DNA of 14,402 nt. It comes from an uncultured Candidatus Saccharibacteria bacterium. Lineage in GTDB: Bacteria > Patescibacteriota > Saccharimonadia > Saccharimonadales > Saccharimonadaceae. This document shows positions 5,822-12,597 of this stretch, in pieces (the first letter of the stretch is position 1; each line of letters begins with the position of its first letter). The notes below the pieces were generated by a model. It was given only the letters and a program-made list of their open reading frames with translations, ran no database searches and was not told the origin of the DNA. Location of the stretch: assembly GCA_948571325.1 (NCBI GenBank), contig CAOZKB010000023.1, positions 1 through 14,402 on the forward strand, in the 5' to 3' direction. Position numbers and translations under genes: made by a program.

Positions 5822-8318
5822 GGGTAGATATATGGATAGTGAATTTAGTGAATTAATGAATCGTTTGTCAGAGAGTGCAAGGTTTGCACTGCAAAAGGCA
5901 GATCTGTTTAGCAAAAAATATAATCACGGCTATATGGGGACGGAGCATATTTTGTTGGGGATTTTGGCGCAGGATGCATCGCAGGGGGCGCAGATTTTGC
6001 GGCGGTTTGGGGTGGATTTGAAGACGGCCGAAAAAGCTTTGGACCAGAAGGCAGTAGAGATAAAAACGGATAATACCATGGCTATGATGTCGTTATCGGA
6101 GGCGGTGGTTTTGACGTTGAGGATGGCGAGTCATTATGCGCAAGAAAAAGGTAGCATGGCGATTGGCACGGAATATTTGCTGTATGCGTTGCTTTGTCAG
6201 CCGAATTCGAAGGCAGCGTTGTTACTGCAAAAGATGGGGGTAGATGAAGAAGAGGTGATGGATGAGGTAGAGCAGGAGGTTGAGCATCAAGTAGCAGGCG
6301 AAAAGCGTGACCAAGAAAAAGAAAAATACCGTAAGACGCGGCCAAAATGGTTAACGCGGTATGGGCAAGATTTGACGGAGTTGGCGAAAGAAGGGAAGCT
6401 TGATACGGTAATTGGGCGTGAGCGAGAAATCGAGCGTGTGGTGACGGTATTGAGCCGGCGGACGAAGTCGAATCCGGTATTGATTGGTGAGGCCGGCGTA
6501 GGAAAAACGGCGATTGTAGAGGGGTTAGCGGAGCGGATTATTAAACATGATGTGCCAAGTGTGCTGGTGGGGAAGCGGATTTATCAGATTGATTTGTCAA
6601 ATTTGGTGGCGGGGACGAAGTTTCGGGGGGAATTTGAGGAGCGGATTAAGGGGATTATTGATGAGACGATAGAAAACGACGATATTATCTTGTTTATTGA
6701 TGAGTTGCATTTGTTGTCGGGTGCTGGTTCGGGGGAAGGTTCGATGGATGCGGCGAATATTTTGAAGCCGGCGCTGGCACGGGGGAAGCTGCAGCTGATT
6801 GGGGCGACGACGTTGGATGAATATCGTAAGCATATTGAAAAAGATAAGGCTTTGAGCCGGCGGTTTCAGACGGTGATGGTGGAAGAGCCGAGTAATCTGG
6901 TGGTGTATAAGATTTTGAAGGGGATTAAGGGACATTACGAGAAGCATCACGACGTAGAAATTGCGGATGAGATTTTGGAAACGGCGATTAATATGTCTGG
7001 GCGGTATATTAATGATCGTTTTATGCCGGATAAGGTTATTGATGTAATTGATGAAGCGGCGGCGATTGCGAAAGTGGCGTCGGATAAGAAAGGTGGCTCA
7101 GATTATAAGAAATTGGCAGTGCGTAGAGAAAGCTTGGAAGAAGAAATGCAGGAGGCGGCAGAGAAAGAGGATTTTGAAAAAGCGGCGAACCTAAAGACGG
7201 AAATTGCGAAAATCGAAAAAGAACTAAAAAAGATGAAAAAAGAGGGGGTGGTGGATAAGCCAGTACTTAGCGAAGAAGATTTGGCACAGGCGATTAGTTT
7301 GAAGACGGGAATTCCGGTGTCGAAGGTGCACGGAAGTGAACTGGAGTTACTGGGCGATCTGGAAGGGCATCTGAAAAAGAGTGTGGTGGGGCAAGATGAA
7401 GCGGTGAAATCGGTGGCGAAGGCGATTCGACGAGGGCGTAGCGGTATTGCGGATTCGAAGCGGCCGATTGGCTCGTTCCTCTTTATGGGTCCGACGGGTG
7501 TAGGTAAGACGGAATTGGCGCGGGTGATTGCGCGGGAGGTGTTTGGTGGGGAAAATGCTTTGATTAAGATTGATATGTCGGAATTTGGTGAAAAGCATAA
7601 TGTATCGCGATTAGTAGGAGCGCCGGCAGGTTATGTTGGTTATGATGACGGTGGTAAATTGACGGAAGCAGTGCGAAGGCGCCCGTATAGTGTAGTATTA
7701 TTTGATGAGATTGAAAAAGCGCATCCAGAAGTCTTTAATATGCTATTACAGATTCTAGAGGATGGTGAATTGACGGATGGCCAGGGCACGAAAGTGAAGT
7801 TTAATAATACTGTAGTGATTTTGACCTCAAACCTAGGGGCGGACGAGATGTATCGTGAAAGCGAGATGGGTTTTGTGGCAAAAAGCGCAAAAGAAAAGCG
7901 TGAGTTGAGTGCGGAATATGAAGCAAGTAAGGTGGCAGCAATGCGTGCGCTGAAAAAGACAATGAAGCCAGAGTTGATTAATCGTTTGGACGCGATTTTG
8001 GTGTTCCATGCTTTGACGCGGGCGAATGTGGAGCGGATTTTTGATAATTTGATTGAAGAGCTGCGGAAACGTTTGGCATTGAAGAAATTAGGGATTAAAG
8101 TAACGCCGGAAGTGAAAGAATATTTGATCGAAGAAGGATATGACCCGAAGAATGGGGCGCGGCCGCTGAGGCGGGTAATTGAAGATAAGGTTGAGACTTT
8201 GGTGGCGGAAGCGATTATTGCAGGAGAAGTGCGAGATGGCGATGTAATGGAAGTGAGCCTAAAGAAGACGAAGAATAGTGATGAGAAAGAGTTAAAATTA
8301 AAGGTAGTACACGAGTAG
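5820..8318 (+). CDS. clpC: ClpC-type AAA+ unfoldase with UVR motif
   Basis: Hexameric ATP-driven unfoldase that feeds proteins to ClpP. 832 aa from ATG 5820, or 828 from ATG 5832. Order seen: double Clp-N repeat (about 15-150, including YMGTEHILLGIL and GTEYLLYALL); first AAA+ module with Walker A GEAGVGKT (223-230) and Walker B ILFIDELH; a UVR segment between the modules (about 430-475, EKEDFEKAANLKTEI), which separates ClpC from ClpB and ClpA; second module with Walker A GPTGVGKT (557-564), Walker B VVLFDEIEKAH (625-635) and sensor 2 GARPLRR (779-785). An MGF tripeptide (683-685) fits the ClpP-docking loop. First gene of an operon with the HELLH protein (6-base gap) and clpP, under CIRCE control. 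Upstream in-frame codons from 5739 lie in the operator and are not used. Confidence 0.96.
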   Translation: MGRYMDSEFSELMNRLSESARFALQKADLFSKKYNHGYMGTEHILLGILAQDASQGAQILRRFGVDLKTAEKALDQKAVEIKTDNTMAMMSLSEAVVLTLRMASHYAQEKGSMAIGTEYLLYALLCQPNSKAALLLQKMGVDEEEVMDEVEQEVEHQVAGEKRDQEKEKYRKTRPKWLTRYGQDLTELAKEGKLDTVIGREREIERVVTVLSRRTKSNPVLIGEAGVGKTAIVEGLAERIIKHDVPSVLVGKRIYQIDLSNLVAGTKFRGEFEERIKGIIDETIENDDIILFIDELHLLSGAGSGEGSMDAANILKPALARGKLQLIGATTLDEYRKHIEKDKALSRRFQTVMVEEPSNLVVYKILKGIKGHYEKHHDVEIADEILETAINMSGRYINDRFMPDKVIDVIDEAAAIAKVASDKKGGSDYKKLAVRRESLEEEMQEAAEKEDFEKAANLKTEIAKIEKELKKMKKEGVVDKPVLSEEDLAQAISLKTGIPVSKVHGSELELLGDLEGHLKKSVVGQDEAVKSVAKAIRRGRSGIADSKRPIGSFLFMGPTGVGKTELARVIAREVFGGENALIKIDMSEFGEKHNVSRLVGAPAGYVGYDDGGKLTEAVRRRPYSVVLFDEIEKAHPEVFNMLLQILEDGELTDGQGTKVKFNNTVVILTSNLGADEMYRESEMGFVAKSAKEKRELSAEYEASKVAAMRALKKTMKPELINRLDAILVFHALTRANVERIFDNLIEELRKRLALKKLGIKVTPEVKEYLIEEGYDPKNGARPLRRVIEDKVETLVAEAIIAGEVRDGDVMEVSLKKTKNSDEKELKLKVVHE

Positions 8319-8324
8319 TAAGGA

Positions 8325-9353
8325 ATGAGCGTGGAAGAGGATAAGCAGCAAGTAGTTAATCAGCGCAAGGACCATAAAGAGCGGCAGTGGGGGATAACTG
8401 TAGCGGTGGTTTTGGTAGCGTTGCTGATTAGTTGGGCATTGGAGAGTCGTTGGGCACAGGATATTTGGCAGGGGTTATGGTATCAGCCGAGTGTGGGAAT
8501 GCAGGAGATTCGTGATAGTTTGGAATTAACTGGAAAAGGAGAGCGAATTTTCGCTGCGACGCAACCAGTCCTAGAGGGGAAAGATGATTTTAATGCGCAT
8601 TGTGAGAGTTATGATAGGGAAGTATCGTTATTGGGCTGCTATACGGAGGGGAAAGTTTACGTTTACGAGGTGGAGACAGAGAGTTTGCGGCCGTCGAACA
8701 AAGTAACGACGGCACATGAATTATTGCATGCGGTATGGGAACGGTTGAGCGAGAGCGAGAGAAAAGAGATTGAGGGGTGGTTAAAGCAAGTTGAAGTGGA
8801 GAATAGAGAGTGGTTTGAAGAAGAGCTGGAGGCTTATGCTGAGGGCGATAAGTTGGAAGAAATGTATACGCGGGCGGGAACGAAGTTGCGAGATTTGCCA
8901 GAAGAGTTGGAAAAACATTACGCGAAATATTTTGCAAATCGAGCGAAGATTGTGGATTTTTATGAAGAATACCAGGCGCCATTTCAAGAGTTGCAGGATG
9001 AGCTAGAAAGATTGGAAAAGGAGATTGTTAGTGAAAGGACAGAGATTATTCGACAGCGTGATGAATATGAGAATCGGGGAACCAGTCTAAGTGCGCAAGT
9101 GCGAGTGTTTAATAGCCGAGCTAGCGTGCCGGGAGGATTTCGGAGTGAGGCGGAGTTTCAAAGAGAGCGCAATGCGCTGCTGAAGGAGGAAGAAGATTTG
9201 GAAAAATTGCGGAATGAAGTGAATACGCGAATTGATGAGAATAACGCAAGAATTGAGGAATATGAGAAGATTAGAGAAAGTTTGGGTGAGTTGAGCGACG
9301 CAATGAATTCGAATGTAGAAAAAATCGAAAAGACTCAGGAAGGAGAAATCTAA
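8325..9353 (+). CDS. Membrane-anchored putative zinc metallopeptidase with coiled coil
   Basis: 342 aa, located between clpC and clpP. A charged N-terminus precedes one membrane segment (about 24-39), with the rest probably outside the cytoplasm. The middle has TTAHELLHAVWERL: HELLH (131-135) fits the HExxH zinc site of gluzincin-like peptidases, and a Glu in LEEMYTRAGT (178-179) about 45 residues on is a candidate third ligand, followed by LPEELEKHYAKYFANR. Two cysteines (93, 105) flank a short segment before the zinc motif. Residues 215-338 are strongly charged with heptad-like spacing, a probable coiled coil. TAAGGA precedes the ATG closely; the stop overlaps clpP by one base (TAATG), implying coupled translation. 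Peptidase activity is inferred from the motif; an adaptor or scaffold role is possible. Confidence 0.75.
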   Translation: MSVEEDKQQVVNQRKDHKERQWGITVAVVLVALLISWALESRWAQDIWQGLWYQPSVGMQEIRDSLELTGKGERIFAATQPVLEGKDDFNAHCESYDREVSLLGCYTEGKVYVYEVETESLRPSNKVTTAHELLHAVWERLSESERKEIEGWLKQVEVENREWFEEELEAYAEGDKLEEMYTRAGTKLRDLPEELEKHYAKYFANRAKIVDFYEEYQAPFQELQDELERLEKEIVSERTEIIRQRDEYENRGTSLSAQVRVFNSRASVPGGFRSEAEFQRERNALLKEEEDLEKLRNEVNTRIDENNARIEEYEKIRESLGELSDAMNSNVEKIEKTQEGEI

Positions 9354-9943
9354 TGAAAAATTATTTAGTACCAACGGTAATAGAGGAAACTAATCGCGGG
9401 GAGCGGGCGTATGATATCTATTCACGCCTATTGAACGATCGGATTATCTTTATGGGGGAGCAGGTGAATTCGCAAACGGCAAATTTGGTGGTGGCGCAGT
9501 TGCTATTTTTGGCGAATGAAGACCCAAAGAAGGATATTAAATTATATATTAATTCGCCAGGGGGGTCGGTGTATGATGGTTTGGCGATTATCGATACGAT
9601 GAATTACATTGCGCCGGACGTGCAGACGATTGGTATTGGTTTGCAGGCGTCGATGGGGGCAATGTTGCTAAGTTGCGGAGCAAAAGGTAAGCGATTTTTG
9701 TTGCCAAATTCACGCGTGATGATTCATCAGCCAAGTTCGGGCTTTGAGGGGAAGGTGACGGATCAGGAAATCGCCTTGAAAGAGGGGTTAGTGGTGAAGA
9801 AAAAATTGATTGAGATTTTGGCAGAGCGAACTGGGAAGAGCTTAAAGCAGGTTGAAAAAGACATGGATCGGGATAATTGGATGAGTGCAGAGGAGGCCAA
9901 AGCTTATGGTATTGTGGATGAGGTGATTGGCGAAGAGAAATGA
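9353..9943 (+). CDS. clpP: ATP-dependent Clp protease proteolytic subunit
   Basis: Serine peptidase of the barrel-shaped Clp protease, partner of ClpC. 196 aa, the usual length. The catalytic triad is intact: Ser100 in LQASMGAM, His125 in MIHQPSSG, Asp174 in DRDNWMSAEEA. The family hallmarks YINSPGGSVYDGLAI and the C-terminal AYGIVDEVI are present. The start overlaps the upstream stop (TAATG) and AAGGAG precedes it. Last gene of the CIRCE-controlled operon. It ends in TGA. No clear terminator follows; only a 4-bp ACGC/GCGT hairpin is visible between the stop and the next promoter. Confidence 0.97.
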   Translation: MKNYLVPTVIEETNRGERAYDIYSRLLNDRIIFMGEQVNSQTANLVVAQLLFLANEDPKKDIKLYINSPGGSVYDGLAIIDTMNYIAPDVQTIGIGLQASMGAMLLSCGAKGKRFLLPNSRVMIHQPSSGFEGKVTDQEIALKEGLVVKKKLIEILAERTGKSLKQVEKDMDRDNWMSAEEAKAYGIVDEVIGEEK

Positions 9944-9995
9944 GACGCTGGAGGGGCGTGATTATGATTGTCGGAATGTTATCGATAAAATGCTA

Positions 9996-10024
9996 TTGAC
10001 AAAAAGGTTATGCTGTGCTAAGAT
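9996..10024 (+). promoter_or_regulatory. RNase H gene promoter
   Basis: TTGACA (9996-10001), 17-base spacer, TAAGAT (10019-10024) with extended -10 TGTGC. The leader holds a perfect small hairpin, GCGAG/CTCGC (10036-10050), before the ribosome site AAAAGGAGG at 10077-10085. Confidence 0.85.
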
Positions 10025-10089
10025 GGTGGTAGAGTGCGAGTGTGTCTCGCTAGGATTTTGGTGGGGAAGGATTGATAAAAGGAGGTAAA

Positions 10090-10545
10090 ATGAAGATTTT
10101 GTGGACAGATGGCAGTGCAAGTCCTAATCCAGGGCCTGGGGGTTTTGCGGTGATTGAGGAAACGAAAAATGGCGTGGGAAAGCCAGTGGCATTAGGTAAG
10201 GAAAAAGATTCAACGAATATCCGAATGGAGGGACGGGCGATGATCGCGGCTTTGGAATATGCTGGAGATGAGGGGTGTGAGATTCATAGTGATTCGGAAT
10301 TTTGGATAAACGTGTTGACGAAGTGGGCGTCGGGCTGGAAGGCGCGAGGTTGGAAAAAGAGTAACGGGGGGATTAAAAATCTAGAGATAGTGAAAGAACT
10401 GTACGGATTATATGAGCCAATGGCAGCGGTGGGGAAAGTAAAGTTACTTTGGGTGCGAGGGCACGAGGGGACGGAACTGAATGAGCTGGCGGATGAATGG
10501 GCAAACAAGGCACGGAAAGGTGCGAAGGTGCCGGAAGTTGACTAG
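10090..10545 (+). CDS. rnhA: Ribonuclease HI
   Basis: Cleaves the RNA strand of RNA-DNA hybrids (primers, R-loops) in the cytoplasm. 151 aa, a normal length. All catalytic positions are visible: Asp7 in WTDGSASPNPG, Glu47 in NIRMEGRAM, Asp68 in HSDSEFWIN, His125 in VRGHEG, and Asp135 in NELADEWA. ATG 10090 sits 4 bases after GGAGG; the upstream TTG at 10072 lies before that site. Single gene with its own promoter. Its stop overlaps the stop of the convergent gene by 4 bases. Confidence 0.96.
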   Translation: MKILWTDGSASPNPGPGGFAVIEETKNGVGKPVALGKEKDSTNIRMEGRAMIAALEYAGDEGCEIHSDSEFWINVLTKWASGWKARGWKKSNGGIKNLEIVKELYGLYEPMAAVGKVKLLWVRGHEGTELNELADEWANKARKGAKVPEVD

Positions 10546-11462
10546 TGACTTTTGCGGAGGCGGCGGTTGACGACGAAGAGGGTGCCGGCGGCGGTAATTG
10601 CGGTGCTGGTATGAGCAGCTACGGCGACGAGGGCTTGGGAATTAGCGTTGTGGTTGTCGTGGCCATTGTCGTCGGTTTGGTCTGTTGCGGTGGCGCCAGG
10701 AGTGGACTCCGTGGTGCTAGTGGCTGTTGAATCGTTAGTAGGTGTGGCTTGAACGCTGGTGTTTGTGGCGCTAGATTGAGAGTTGGATGAGTCAGAGGTT
10801 TGGGATTGAGTGCTGGTAGATGAATGACGGCGCGGTGGTTGAGCGGAGTTGGAGGAGCGGAGAACGTCGGTTTTGGCGGCGTATTCAGCGACGATAGTGG
10901 CCGTGGCAGCGGTATAAGGGTCAGTGTCGGCTAAAGGTGTGGCTTGGTTGGCGGTAGTGGTTGGTTTGCGATGGGTGCCAAAGATTAAGTTACAGCCTTC
11001 GATGGCATTGTCGGCGCGATCGATGATGTAGGGGATTTTCCAGGCTTCTTCAGAATTAGCGATGTATTCGTAATTATTATAGAGGTAATTGATTTCATTG
11101 ACGAGAGTACGGAGGTAGGCATATTCTTTGTAGAATGGTAAGTTGCGGGCAATGGCGATGAGCTCGGTAGGGGTTGAACTGTTAAAAGTGTAGAGGGGGT
11201 CAATGTCAAGGATGGCAGAGATGATGACGCCGGAATTAGTATCGTCTAATTCGGTGGAGGTGATAACGGAGGCGAGAGCAGCGTATTTGGCGTAGTCGCC
11301 TACGGCTTGGATATTATAACGGGCGGTGGTGAGATCGCTAGGGGATGGAAAATTTGAGATAGCACTTGCGGGGGAAATAGTGGTAAATAATGATAAAAAG
11401 ATGGAGCAAAAGGCGAAAAACAAGCGGAAAGTTTGGTGGGTAGATTTTGATAGGTGAAACAT
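10542..11462 (-). CDS. Secreted Ser/Thr-rich cell-surface protein with C-terminal anchor
   Basis: 306 aa, family not recognised. Signal peptide (about 11-34) ending in ASA, a predicted folded part (36-195) rich in Tyr and Asn with one Cys (157), a Ser/Thr/Gln-rich low-complexity stalk (about 202-265), then a hydrophobic segment (277-298) and the basic tail RRLRKSH. This matches a surface protein held by a C-terminal membrane helix; no LPXTG sortase motif is seen. AAAGGAG stands 9 bases before ATG 11462. Divergent from the CYTH gene, convergent with rnhA. The function is unknown; exposure on the cell surface is the inference. Confidence 0.8.
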   Translation of the reverse strand: MFHLSKSTHQTFRLFFAFCSIFLSLFTTISPASAISNFPSPSDLTTARYNIQAVGDYAKYAALASVITSTELDDTNSGVIISAILDIDPLYTFNSSTPTELIAIARNLPFYKEYAYLRTLVNEINYLYNNYEYIANSEEAWKIPYIIDRADNAIEGCNLIFGTHRKPTTTANQATPLADTDPYTAATATIVAEYAAKTDVLRSSNSAQPPRRHSSTSTQSQTSDSSNSQSSATNTSVQATPTNDSTATSTTESTPGATATDQTDDNGHDNHNANSQALVAVAAHTSTAITAAGTLFVVNRRLRKSH

Positions 11463-11495
11463 TTGTATTAACTCCTTTACTCTCTGTTGCTCCTC

Positions 11496-11524
11496 ATTCT
11501 AGCAAACCTAAAAACGAAACGCAA
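11496..11524 (-). promoter_or_regulatory. Promoter of the Ser/Thr-rich surface protein
   Basis: Minus strand TTGCGT (11524-11519), 17-base spacer, TAGAAT (11501-11496) with extended -10 TTTGC, about 34 bases before ATG 11462. Confidence 0.65.
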
Positions 11525-11570
11525 GCATAGGAGTTTTGTTTTTTGTAGGGGGTAAAAGCGCGAGGTGTGT

Positions 11571-11576
11571 TATAAT
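11571..11576 (+). promoter_or_regulatory. Leaderless promoter of the CYTH gene
   Basis: TGTGTTATAAT, then 7 bases, then ATG 11584: the same geometry as the nifS promoter. The intervening AGAGGGG resembles a ribosome site but abuts the ATG, too close to work well, so leaderless initiation is favoured. Confidence 0.65.
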
Positions 11577-11583
11577 AGAGGGG

Positions 11584-12150
11584 ATGAAGAAGGTGATTGT
11601 GAAGAGTCAGATTGCTACGGCAGAAATTTTGCTGGAGCGGATGGCGCGGATTGGAATGGAATTTTTGCCGGTGGTTTGGCAACACGAAAGGATTTACGTG
11701 CCAAGGGGGTTTCGGTCGGGGATGAATCAGCCGAGAATAGGGTTGCGAACAGAGGTGAAAGTGGCGAATCAACCAGCGGAATATATATTATATCTGAAGC
11801 GGCATATTGAGGATAGTGGGGTAGATTTTGTGTTTTCGACGCCGGTAAAAAAATATACGGAGGCAACGGGAATTATACATCAGTTGGGGTTTGGAAAATT
11901 GGCTGAGATAAGTCGACAGCGGCGAACGATGTGGCTAGATGAGAATACTTTGGTGCAATTGGATGAGGTCGAAGGTTTGGACGGGGCGTTTGTGAAAATT
12001 GAGGCAGAGTTGCAGGAGGGGGAACCGGTGAATGCTTTGCGGCAGGAATTATTGTTGACGTTGAAGACGTTGCAACTAGAGACGATGTTGGTGCAGACGT
12101 ATGGGGAGATGATAAATAGTAATTTAATTCAGCCGTATTATATCCCCTAA
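11584..12150 (+). CDS. CYTH-domain protein (CyaB/thiamine-triphosphatase-like fold)
   Basis: 188 aa. The pattern of alternating basic/acidic beta strands fits the CYTH (triphosphate tunnel) family: HERIYVP, RIGLRTEVK, YILYLKRH, the helix YTEATGIIHQLGF, then KLAEISRQRRTMWLDE, VQLDEVEGLDGAFVKIEAEL. Members bind triphosphate groups with a metal ion; some are adenylate cyclases or triphosphatases. The hallmark N-terminal ExExK is not present: the first strand reads KKVIVK, so the acidic metal ligands of that strand are missing and activity may be altered or lost. Leaderless start at ATG 11584 (an upstream ATG at 11536 precedes the promoter). Followed by a 447-base non-coding stretch. Substrate unknown. 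Confidence 0.75.
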   Translation: MKKVIVKSQIATAEILLERMARIGMEFLPVVWQHERIYVPRGFRSGMNQPRIGLRTEVKVANQPAEYILYLKRHIEDSGVDFVFSTPVKKYTEATGIIHQLGFGKLAEISRQRRTMWLDENTLVQLDEVEGLDGAFVKIEAELQEGEPVNALRQELLLTLKTLQLETMLVQTYGEMINSNLIQPYYIP

Positions 12151-12280
12151 GTTACAGTCCGTGCTTCGACTTTTTTGAAGATGATTTTTGTGAAAAAGTG
12201 TGTTGGGAAGAGGAGATAGTCTGGATGCGGGAATTAGGATGAAAAAGTAAGGAATTTGGTGGGAAAGAAAAAACTTGTGC

Positions 12281-12286
12281 TATAAT
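12281..12286 (+). promoter_or_regulatory. Extended -10 promoter of the third FISUMP gene
   Basis: CTTGTGCTATAAT, nearly identical to the promoter at 998-1003. Expected start near 12293, right at stem A of the leader, about 305 bases before the coding start. No convincing -35. Nothing further is seen in 12151-12280 beyond weak T-rich inverted sequence. Confidence 0.65.
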
Positions 12287-12295
12287 GGATAGCAT

Positions 12296-12464
12296 ACAGC
12301 AATACAATTAGATGCGATGTTTGGTGTACGGTAAAATACTGCACCAATGTGTTGTGGATTTTGATTTTCAGCTAGGAAAGCTGGGTGTTACGACGCCAAT
12401 TCTAGTTGAGATCAAATCTTAATCGCATTGGTATTGCTGTATAAAAAGTCGTAGCACCCTTTTT
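12296..12464 (+). promoter_or_regulatory. Structured leader RNA, copy 3 (interleaved stems)
   Basis: Stem A: ACAGCAATAC (12296-12305) and ATGCGAT (12312-12318) with ATCGCATTGGTATTGCTGT (12422-12440), 17 pairs with one bulge. Stem B: GGGTGTTACGAC (12383-12394) with GTCGTAGCACCC (12448-12459), 12 pairs with one G-U, followed directly by TTTTT. Order A5'-B5'-A3'-B3', as in the other two leaders. Compared with copy 2, the stem-B pair C-G has become U-A, a compensatory change. Local hairpins: TTGGTG/CACCAA (about 12323-12349) and CAGCT/AGCTG abutting B5'. Confidence 0.72.
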
Positions 12465-12521
12465 GTAGGAAGAAGATTTTAGATAAGAAAACGATTTGTT
12501 TCTTTGTGGGGATAATTGAAC

Positions 12522-12569
12522 ATGGAGAAAGATTGTATTCTATTAAAATGGTGCTGCGAATTGGCTTAA
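12522..12569 (+). CDS. Possible 15-aa leader peptide
   Basis: MEKDCILLKWCCELA, with three Cys in fifteen residues. Located in the leader after the U-tract and ending inside the 5' arm of the hairpin at 12556-12586. GGGG lies upstream but at a long spacing. May be chance. Confidence 0.2.
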   Translation: MEKDCILLKWCCELA

Positions 12570-12586
12570 AAATAACACTAATTCGC
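12556..12586 (+). promoter_or_regulatory. Hairpin abutting the ribosome-binding site
   Basis: GCGAATT (12556-12562) and AATTCGC (12580-12586) form a perfect 7-bp stem ending next to GGAGG (12587-12591), the ribosome site of the GTG start at 12598. It could influence access to that site. Confidence 0.4.
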
Positions 12587-12597
12587 GGAGGTTTTTT

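Noticed and set aside
9941..9943. TGA recoding as glycine, as in some CPR lineages
   Set aside because: ClpP ends at the expected family length at this TGA, and the sequence beyond contains more stops and no coding character.
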